40,293 nucleotides of DNA from Leishmania donovani (taxonomy: Eukaryota > Euglenozoa > Kinetoplastea > Trypanosomatida > Trypanosomatidae): NCBI RefSeq assembly GCF_000227135.1, contig NC_018261.1, positions 1,023,889-1,064,181 of the forward strand, given 5' to 3'. The position numbers were made by a program, and so were the translations under genes. The notes beneath the pieces were generated by a model, which was not told the DNA's origin, ran no database searches, and saw only the letters and a list, made by a program, of their open reading frames with translations. Each line of letters opens with the position of its first letter. Position 1 is the stretch's first letter. This document shows positions 1-8,385 of the stretch, in pieces.

Positions 1-291
1 GTCCGCGTCGCGGGCCTCCAGCGCCGCGTTGCGCCTCGCGCGGAAGGCGGCCACCTCCTTCGCAAGCCTCTCCGCCTCCGCCCTCTGCTCCTCCAGCTCC
101 GCCGCCAGCTGCTCCACGGCCGCGTCCTTGCCCAGGTACTCCCCCAGCGTCACAGCGTACAGCGGCTCGTCGGCGATCTGCTGCGGCTCCAGCGCGCGCT
201 CCGCCGCCTCGCCCGCGGGCACAGGCCTTGCCGGCACGGGCAGCGTGCCGTCCGCGTCGCGGGCCTCCAGCGCCGCGTTCCGCCTCGCACG
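1..291 (-). repeat. Start of a 249-bp (83-aa) in-frame tandem repeat array in FAZ1
   Basis: Bases 1-44 recur at 250-293 with 42 of 44 identical, giving a period of 249 bp or 83 codons. Each unit encodes an RARRNAALEARDAD segment, a Pro/Val/Ala linker, a DEPLYAVTLGEY motif and a Glu/Ala-rich coiled coil. Only one full unit plus the start of the next copy is visible, so copy number is unknown. The array is very GC-rich compared with the preceding unique sequence. Confidence -1.
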
Positions 292-2112
292 GAATGAGAA
301 AAGCTCTGCCTGCTGTTGGGAGTTGATGTGATGTAGAGCTTGGGTGAGTGCTTGTGATGCTTTGAACTGGAGGAGGACGTCAATGAGTTCACATTCGAGT
401 GCACAAAAGTTCTCAGCGGTTTGTTGGGTTTCGGCTGCAAAAGCGTCTTGTAGGGAGCGTAGCCGTTTCGCGTTTTGGGCAGACTGCTGCTCATGCATTT
501 TCAGGAGGTGATGCATTTGTTCCGCCTTGGCTTTCTCTTCCACGAGTGCCCTTTGAGCGTTATCGGTGGCCTCTTTTTGATCCTTGTACTCTTGCATTGT
601 AACTGCGTACTCTGCGTCTTGTGAGTCGTTGGCCGGTGGGGCAAGGTTGTAGTGGAAGCGCGCTTCTTCAGCCCGTTGCGTCTGGACGCGGCTTCTCACG
701 AGTTCTGTCTCCTGCTGTTCCGCAAGATCCTTAAGCTTTGAGACAATATTTCGTAGCCGAGCGATCTCGGTATTAAGTGCGTCGTGATCTTTCTGAGCCT
801 CTGACACCTGCCTCTTCAACTCGGCAGCAGATTTGTCTAGAGTGTACTGTAGTGAGCGGTTCTCGTTATTGAGCTTGTCGAGAAGCATGAGCAAGTCGCC
901 AATTTCACTTTCGTACGCATCTTTGTCGTTGCTGAAAGTGGTGTCCGGCATGTTTTCCATGAATTCGTCGAAGTAGAGACCTTCATGCTTACCTTCTGGA
1001 ATCCCGAGCGCGTGCTCAAGGCCTTCGATAGCCCTGTCGAGGCCAGTTTTCACACCCAGAGGCTCCTCATGAAGGAGGTGCATGGATGGAAACGCGTAGC
1101 TTGCGAGCCTCTGATCAATTTCCTTTGTTGTCACGGTTTCGGGGTGACTGACAGAGAATTCAGCAGAAAGGTGCTTTCCATGTGTTGTCATTTTCGGATT
1201 CGTCACGCACTGGATCGGCACACAACATGCGAAGGCAGCCTCCGCGGCAAAGACGGATTTCGTTTCCTCTGGCTTGTGATGCAACAGGGTATCCCCATCA
1301 TCCCAAGGAAATTTGATAGTATGCTCGGTCATTACCAACGCTGTGCTGCTGTCCCATGCACCCCGCAAGCTCAAAATGTCGTGCTCTCTCAGTTTTTCAG
1401 GGAATGCAGATCCGCTCTCTCCACCATCAGAGATTCGTACAGGTTCGAATGTAGTCTTCACACGTTTCAGCTGCTCCTCGAGGTTGCGAATCTGATCGCG
1501 CAACTCGTTGCTTTCTATTTCCGTTGCCTCAACGGTGGCGCGGAGTTTGTGAAGCTCGCTGTTGAGCTGGCTGTGGGTATGCGTCACCGCCTTCTCAATA
1601 GACTCTACTTCCTCTGAAGAAAGCACGAGAGACGGGGTTGTCACATGCGAGATGACTCGCAGAATAGAACTGCGGAGGATTGCTATGGAAGAAGACGCGG
1701 GGGTAAACTGTTGGCATTTCACCTGAACTGTCGACGGCCCTTTAATTATCTCCAGGTCAGCCAACAACGAACGAGAGCGATTTCGATGCTTGCCAATCAA
1801 GACAAGGCACTCTGACAACTCCTCTGATGTTCGCTCCTTCTCCTCCTTTGAAGTTCCACAGCTCTGTGACTCAATACGTTCTCGAATGGCAAGGAGACGA
1901 TCTTGGTGTGTCTTTGCCTCAGCCTTCGAAGATGCGGCCTCACTCTCTAGCTTCGCAGTCATGGCTTTATCCACTGGTGTTCCCATCCACTGGCTGATTA
2001 CGCACACACGGTCATCAGAGTGAGTAACAGCCCCAACACCCCATAGCCACTTTCTTTTAGCGTCCAGAAACTCATAGCAGACAACAGACCCCTCCAAAGG
2101 TAAATGGGCCAT
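1..2112 (-). CDS. FAZ1: Flagellum attachment zone protein 1 (FAZ1) orthologue, 3' part missing at window edge
   Basis: The frame is open from ATG at 2112 to base 1 (704 codons) with no stop, so the C-terminus lies outside. No other in-frame ATG occurs before the upstream stop at 2286-2284, which fixes the start. FAZ1 is a structural protein of the FAZ filament joining flagellum and cell body. Visible order: beta-rich N-terminal module (residues ~8-45), coiled coil (~55-110 and ~180-235), FAZ1 conserved domain (~265-350), a conserved stretch containing DKDAYESEIGDLLMLLDK (~390-410), coiled coil (~410-640), then 83-aa repeats. The conserved stretch is nearly identical to T. brucei FAZ1 as I remember it, which is the main basis for the name. 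It differs in apparently lacking the dynein-stalk-like segment between the N-terminal module and the FAZ1 domain. The unique part is near 50% GC and the repeat part much richer. It is the first gene of the leftward unit, divergent from CC2D. Confidence -1.
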   Translation of the reverse strand, partial: MAHLPLEGSVVCYEFLDAKRKWLWGVGAVTHSDDRVCVISQWMGTPVDKAMTAKLESEAASSKAEAKTHQDRLLAIRERIESQSCGTSKEEKERTSEELSECLVLIGKHRNRSRSLLADLEIIKGPSTVQVKCQQFTPASSSIAILRSSILRVISHVTTPSLVLSSEEVESIEKAVTHTHSQLNSELHKLRATVEATEIESNELRDQIRNLEEQLKRVKTTFEPVRISDGGESGSAFPEKLREHDILSLRGAWDSSTALVMTEHTIKFPWDDGDTLLHHKPEETKSVFAAEAAFACCVPIQCVTNPKMTTHGKHLSAEFSVSHPETVTTKEIDQRLASYAFPSMHLLHEEPLGVKTGLDRAIEGLEHALGIPEGKHEGLYFDEFMENMPDTTFSNDKDAYESEIGDLLMLLDKLNNENRSLQYTLDKSAAELKRQVSEAQKDHDALNTEIARLRNIVSKLKDLAEQQETELVRSRVQTQRAEEARFHYNLAPPANDSQDAEYAVTMQEYKDQKEATDNAQRALVEEKAKAEQMHHLLKMHEQQSAQNAKRLRSLQDAFAAETQQTAENFCALECELIDVLLQFKASQALTQALHHINSQQQAELFSFRARRNAALEARDADGTLPVPARPVPAGEAAERALEPQQIADEPLYAVTLGEYLGKDAAVEQLAAELEEQRAEAERLAKEVAAFRARRNAALEARDAD
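505..650 (-). repeat. Degenerate ancestral-looking copy of the FAZ1 repeat module
   Basis: Just upstream of the array in coding direction, the protein contains SQDAEYAVTMQEYKDQKEA followed by an acidic coiled coil. This aligns with the repeat core DEPLYAVTLGEYLGKDAAV. It has ordinary base composition and no close nucleotide identity to the array, as expected for an old single copy from which the array was later amplified. Confidence -1.
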
Positions 2113-2330
2113 CGTCGCTGGGTCTACAGAGAGTCCAGATGAAGAAAACTGACTATGGAATGATAATTCGTTCACGAAAAAGACAAGAGCGTTAGCGATA
2201 ACTCGCGTTTCCCGTGCAAGCAGGCTTCGATAGTTCCGATCAAAGCACACGCGTTTCAGAAACACACCAGAAACAACCCACTTCTAAAAGTTCCGTCTAT
2301 CGCGCGCGAGTCCCACTAAAAAGTAGACGT

Positions 2331-2332
2331 CT
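2331..2332 (-). promoter_or_regulatory. Candidate spliced-leader acceptor AG for FAZ1
   Basis: On the minus strand a T9 tract (2351-2343) is followed by AG at 2332-2331, about 220 bases before the FAZ1 ATG. A second candidate, after a weaker pyrimidine-rich stretch, lies at about 2125-2124. Tract plus first AG is the usual trans-splice signal in this group; the exact site is a guess. Confidence -1.
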
Positions 2333-3267
2333 CACAAGTTGCAAAAAAAAAGCACTCTACGTTTCGACTCCTACACACTGTTTGTGACTTGTTGAGAGTT
2401 ACTGATCACCGACAACGCTTTTTATTGTTGGACGACTCGAAGCAGCAGACTTTTGGTTTGGTAAACAATGGGAGCTAAAACACAAATAGTAGCTTGGTAC
2501 AAAAAGGCGAATGACAAAAAAAAGACTAAAGAGAGATAATGGTGAAACAAGCAAACAAGCTACGAAAAAAAAAAAGAAAAACGATGTTGGAAGACGGTTT
2601 ACACGAGTGCAACCGTGATAGAGGCTCAGAAACGAGACAAGGCTCTAGCAGTGTACCAATTTCAGACAAAAAACTGTACTTCTGAGTCGGCTGAGTGGAT
2701 TTTTGTGAGTAGGCGTATCCTAGTAGCGCGGAGAAGTGTCATAGAGAGACTCGAACATAAACGATTGAGAAAACATGCACAGACGCACACACTATCGCTA
2801 CGTTTAGTTTGTGGGTGTGAGGGAAAGAGAAGTGTGAACCGAATGTGGGGAGAACAGAGAAGAAAGCGAAAAAGGTGATGAAGTAGAGTGCATAGAATGA
2901 GCCTTGAGAGGGTTCGATTTTCGACATGAATGTCATGGATTCCTATTCAAAAGCAGAGCGCTCGGTTCCGTTATATAGCAACGGAGTATTCGAAGACACA
3001 CATCGAAGCATTTATTCTCTAATGCGGAAATAGACCCCCTGTGGTGTCACAGTTTTAGCCTACCTTCGCAAAGCAAAAAAAAAACGAGTTGATGGTTTCT
3101 CTGTGTCTGAACGAACTACCTCATGTGCTTTCCTAAGCGGACGAGCCAAAGGTAGACTTCATTTTCCTGCTTTGGTCAAGAAAAGTGTGAAAGGAATAGC
3201 ACGAGGCAAAGAGAGCCTTGCAGGCCTTGTCCTCCCATAGGATGTCTTTTCAGAGGGGCACAGGATC

Positions 3268-3288
3268 CTCTCTGAGTGCTTCAGAGAG
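3268..3288. other. Perfect 8-bp stem, 5-base loop hairpin in the strand-switch region
   Basis: CTCTCTGA is followed after GTGCT by its exact reverse complement TCAGAGAG. It sits in otherwise featureless sequence on the leftward side of the switch. It may be chance; no T run follows, so it does not look like a terminator. Confidence -1.
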
Positions 3289-5680
3289 AATGGACAAAGA
3301 GAAATGTTCATTTGAGTGCCCTCATCTCGCTCAAGGCCGCTGTGATCAAGGAACTGACTCTTGAGAAATAATGCACCATTTCACTAACTACCGTTGCGAG
3401 AATATGCCTGTATTCACACCCTCCGATGTGAGCGCTGAGGGTCCCTGCAATATCCGATCGACTCACGGATGCATAGTGCAGCTGAGTAGCTCGTTTGGAG
3501 GAGACGATGGCAACCTACCCCCTAGCATGTCGAAACTCTCATTTGCAAGTAGCGTCTCACGGGCATCTTTGCATTTGAGAGTTGTGTGCATATCTCAACT
3601 TCATCGACACCACGTTGGCAGCCCCTGAAGTTAAGTCTACAGGTTTTGGGGTCTGAAAGGACGACTACTTCAACGACGTGCTCACCGTATCATCAACCGG
3701 ACGTTGTGGCAAGTAGAGGCTCCTCCATCGACTCCTTCACGGGTCCCATGTGCTGAGGCACTTGCAGACTTTTTGAGCGTGCAGTCCTGTGGTAAGCCTT
3801 CACAAAAAAAAAGTTGAGAAGACAATTCGGGCTGAATAACATCAAACGTGAAGTGTCGAATAAGCACCCATTTCACTGCTTGGGCAACAGGGTCTCGGGC
3901 TTAGGTGAGCCATTTGTCATCATTCTTCTGAGAAAAGACAAGAGCGAAGAGACGAGATTTTGTGGGGTTGTTGAGGGCAGTTTCAGTGGTTCGCGGCTAG
4001 CCTATGGAACAGACTCACGGCACATTCGCGGAATCGTCGGCGTGAGGTGCAAAATCCGTAAAACCGCCGAGCAAATCCCGAAAAACGCAGCAGTGGGATT
4101 GAAACGGGTTAAAAACAGTAGGCGCATTTGCAGTTGGGTATGCAAGCAGCAGATGCAAATCATAAACTCGGTTGTCCTGGCACTTACAATCAAGGTACCC
4201 ACACATGAAAAAAATCTTGTCCTCTAAATTAGCCGGCGGTTTCAGATAGACACGACAGCACCAGCAGGTGGCATGAAGAAACGCGAAAAGGACTCACCTA
4301 CAAGCTCAAGTCTGTCTGGTTCCCTTCTCATCAAGGCTCACTGCAGATCGCAAGATCGAACCAGTGAGCATGCAAGAGAGGAACTTTAACAACACATGAG
4401 GTTGCTTTACGCGGCCATAGGGAAGCGGCAGCACAGGCCTTCAATCAGCGCATTCCATGAAAGATGCAGGGCTTGTTGGCATCGCACTTGCCTCACTTTC
4501 ATTTGCCTGAAACATCTCCGCTAGTCTTTTCGACTGCTGTAGATTGCTACCCAGCTCTTACTGGAAAGTGAAACAGCTGCATCACTTTGCAGCCTCTCAA
4601 GAGTAGTATTCTCGTTTTTGCTCAAGTGTATATGAGCAAGAAAACCAGGAGTGGAAACGGGTAGCGGTGCAGCTGTGGCACTTGCAAATTTTACTTTTCT
4701 TGGCTGTCAGTGCCCGATATTTCACGGGCAGTGCGCAGATGAATGCAATAAGGAGGCAACATCCTGCACTAATGCAAGAGCAGAGTTGTATCTATGCAAA
4801 TATGTATATTTAGGAAGGCATATTTTTCAGGCTTATTACCTTTGTGAGGCAGAGAGCAAAGCTGAAAGTTTCAACGCAAATGAGAACCTGCATTTTATCG
4901 GTACTGAGCGTCATTTTTTCCGAGTTCTTTTTTGCTTTGCTCACAACGCTGCGACGAGAAACTCCCTTCATTGCGATATCCACCTCTTCGTGAAATGACG
5001 ACCAGAGGATAGTACCGATCGATGCCTTCGAACTCAAGGGCCGATGCTGCATACGGCTGCCCTTGCACAGATTCCGCAGCGCCAGCTTGCCCATCCGAGC
5101 ATGGGCTGTGCCTCGAACTCTGCCTACCTTCCCCACTGAGCAGGTTGCCACCCTTGATGCATCGGTCGAGGTTGCTTAAACTTTCCACAACCAGGAGGCA
5201 GTGATAACCGGGTCGGATGCGTCTGAGTCACGCTAGCACCCTACCTACTCATAGGGATGGCACAAGCGTGGTGACTGACGCAGGTCGCTCCGACCCCACT
5301 ACATCCAGGACCTCACCGCCGGCACCAGCAGCGATGCATCTCTCTGGCGTGCCCGCGTCGTAGGCGCCCGACCCTGACACCACTATAAGAGGTTCTGAAT
5401 TGCCACGGGTAGGAGGTTCGCTAGCTAACCCACTGAATGGGTTCTGGAGCGAGATACCGCGCGTCGAGGTGTCCCTCTTCGTCAAGGTTGCAAGTGAGAA
5501 GACTTGTATAAATGCCTTTTCTGGCGAGGTTCTTAATACTGTTCACCCACATAGTCCGCGACATTGGCGGGCGCCGCAGTACGCTGCATTTGCTTGTATT
5601 CATCTAGACGCTATGTATTGCACTGTTAGGCGTTTGAAAGCAACTGACCGTGTCGCTTTAGCCAGTGCAGACAATATGCT

Positions 5681-5690
5681 CCCCCCCCCC
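5681..5690. repeat. C10 homopolymer inside the strand-switch region
   Basis: This is the only long C or G run in the 6.3-kb region. G/C tracts have been noted at Leishmania initiation regions, as I recall, so it may mark one. Similar runs also occur in spacers elsewhere in the window, so it is not specific evidence. Confidence -1.
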
Positions 5691-8160
5691 GGTGCTCCAA
5701 GAGCAACCTTACGGACGGCACCCCTCTAAATCACTTCTCTTCTTTTTGTGAAGGGACCTGGGCCGAATCCGCTCTTCAAGGTTGACGGCTTCTTTAAGCA
5801 TTCAAGAATCAAATACTGAACGGCCCAAGCACGCTTGTCCCACCCGTGATGATAAACGAACGTGGAAAGCCTCACACTGTTTGCGCACCCAGCAGGTTGT
5901 CAATTTGCACATGCGATAGTGAGGCTACTCGCCTCTTCTTGATTGCAACTTCCGTGCAGCGCCCATTTTCACTCGACAAAGTACTGAGAAGAATGAAACT
6001 AGCCTGCGAGACTGCCCGCACATTATTAAACTCTGTCAGCTTCAGAGTAAAAGTTGAGCTTGCGTATGAAAGGACGTTGGCAACCATTGGCTTTCTAGAT
6101 GTCAAACAGAGGTAGGCGGTCGGGCAACAGTGCCTCACGCACCCAGTGGCAGTTAGGTTTTGTTACATCAAGTAAACCCACCACTGCTGTTTACCCAAGA
6201 CACGAATTCTGGCACACATTTCTTCACCACATGGTAAGTGGGACACATTTTTCAGGTTACTCTCCACTGCAAATGGAAACCGAGTTTGCTCCTCTTAGCC
6301 CGCATCTTTTGCGAGCGTTTTTTTTTTTGCAGTCGCTGCTGCTGTTCACTTTTTCCTTGGTTCCCTTTCGCCAGCCCTCAAAGAGGGCAACCGTGCTGAA
6401 GGAAGCTCTAACGGTTGCCATGAGCCATACCTGCGCCTGCGGTTTTAACCGCTACAGTACTTCATACTTGCCGTATCTTGCTAACCTATTAGTGATGCTG
6501 GTCTTTCTTCCAGTAAATGACTTCTGGCGCCGAAAGAATGAAAAGCGGTGGTCAGCTGTTAGCTATTCTTGCCGCTACGGTATACGGTGCCCCAATATGG
6601 TGATGCTGCACTTTCTTTTTCCTGTTATCAACCTGTGCCCTTCGGGCATCACCTTTGATCCCTAATCTTCGCTAGCCATGCTCTGCAAAGGTGTATATAA
6701 CCGTGCACATGGAAAGAGTAACACTTGGTCGCCGCTCTTATACCTCTCAGCGTTTGCAAAGCGTCTAATGCGCTGCTTCTAGGAGGCTGTTTTCTGAGTC
6801 AAGATGATCAACGTGTGCACATAGCAAGAAGCACCCTCGGACTAGTATCCTTTCTCTCACCGCTTAGTTTATCTCTGATTAGGTTGCGTTTTGCTTTAGC
6901 GTAAATTAGCAGACCAAGTACTGGGGCTATAAATCCCGCAATGACATTTTGGAGCAGAATCACAAGGTCTGTTAATGGCGTTAACTCAAGTATACGAATT
7001 GCAAGACACCAGGGCAGCTTCTCGAAGTGCAAGATCGGCGACTCTTGGACTTCAGCGTCACTCCTTTTTGGTTACTGTAAACTGTGAAGACGTGAGAGAA
7101 AGCTTGAGGGGCGAATCACTCGATTTCCCACGTGATTTGAAATTTGCTGCGGTGAAACGCACGGATGCTCTCCTGTGATTAGTACTAAAATCGGGAGTAT
7201 GCGTGCTAACTCTCTTTTCGAAGATGTGGGTCGGTTTTTCCTTTTCGGGTGTTAAGGGCAACTGGCTCACATTCTGAAGCGATTCACCGAATGCTCCATT
7301 CGACTTTATTCGAGACTCCTAAATAAGTCTTTTTGCTGATTTGGTTGTGATGATTTTTCATCTCTACGTCTGCTTGCGTTGGCAGTGACAACGCACTACT
7401 TTGCCCGCCTAACACAGTTTAAGTGAATCTACACGAGAGGCTAGCGTCTTAAGCTCCATCTAAGTTTCCCTTTTTTCTCTCTGCGAAGACAGTGCTGACG
7501 CCTACGTGGATGCGCACTTGTTTAGCCTAAGCCTCAGAAACTACCTCGACACCTTTCTTACCTTTGCAAATGTTTCTCTTTAAATGTCTTGCATGTTTTC
7601 GAGTCTGAATCTCTACTTTGTTTTTGAGCATTCTCTCTGCGCAACGGAAAGAGTGTTTCTGCGTTGTATGCCGGAAACGATTCCGTACCTCAAAAGGCAC
7701 GCACGGGAGTATTTTTTTGTCCTTTCTTATTGCACTCGCACTTTGAGTGAGAATAAAAGCCTTGAATTTTACTGAAGCGAAGACGCAACAAAAACAATAG
7801 ATGATAACAATTTACACTATTTGCGTGCACTTTGATACTGCTACAAAGGGGGTTTTTGTCATCTCCAGCTCCATTTCGGGCAGTTTGCCCCCCTGTAACT
7901 GCGGGCGTTTGAAGTTACCCCATTCTACTTGCTCCACCTCATGGAGGGAGGACGTGGCAATTATTGCACGTTTTGTTCGAGCCTATCGCGTGCAGCTCTT
8001 CTTGTGTGGTGAGCAACCTGCTTCGCAGCTATGTTTCCCCTCTCACACACTACTATGTGCCTTTCACTGCCCTTATTTCTGAATTGCTACGATTATTACC
8101 GAGCCTCCTATTGGTAGAGTTTTCTTGCCACATTTTGTTGCTGGCCCGCACAGCATTCTT

Positions 8161-8187
8161 TTTTTTTTCTTTCACTCTTTTTTTCAG
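8161..8187 (+). promoter_or_regulatory. Strong spliced-leader acceptor for CC2D
   Basis: A long T-rich tract interrupted only by short C and A steps runs into CAG, with AG at 8186-8187 and another AG at 8189-8190. It predicts a 5' UTR of about 200 bases before the ATG at 8386. A nearer AG at 8379-8380 follows a weaker pyrimidine stretch. Confidence -1.
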
Positions 8188-8385
8188 CAGCCGAGAGAAT
8201 ATACGAAACTCGTATTAGTTCGGATTTACAACTTGGCGCTATACGTAGACGTGAAAAACCATCGAAGTACTAACCCGTTTTCTGCCTGAACGGCGCCACA
8301 TTGGAAGGCTTCTTTGCACGTCAGACAGAGATCTCTTATCTCATCGCTTTCAAGCGTTTCCGCTGTTGTCTGCTGTGCAGCTAAG

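Larger units (their letters stand above)
2113..8385. other. Divergent strand-switch region, probable bidirectional Pol II start region; no convincing gene
   Basis: FAZ1 reads left and all later genes read right, so this 6.3-kb stretch separates two divergent units. Reading frames inside are short. The longest ATG frame (6099-6665, 188 codons) lacks GC-rich third positions and any domain I recognise. Composition is more AT-rich than the genes. Long A runs (8 or more) lie at 2343-2351, 2516-2523, 2565-2575, 3075-3084 and 3804-3812. Long T runs on this strand begin at 6318-6328. That polarity change fits pyrimidine tracts serving leftward and rightward transcripts respectively. A C10 tract lies at 5681-5690. 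In trypanosomatids such regions are known to be transcription start regions without classical promoters; initiation here is inference. Confidence -1.

Noticed and set aside
2615..2878. 87-codon plus-strand frame close to FAZ1
   Set aside because: Runs against the leftward transcription expected there, is short, and lacks coding bias.
5250..5485. Possible degraded retroposon in the strand-switch region
   Set aside because: Slightly GC-richer with a few phrases recalling dispersed repeats, but no stretch similar enough to the candidate at 39976-40235 to support the call.
6099..6665. 188-codon ATG frame in the strand-switch region
   Set aside because: Third positions are not GC-rich as in real genes here, it contains a T11 run, and there is no recognisable domain. 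It could be a chance frame; kept only as a remark.
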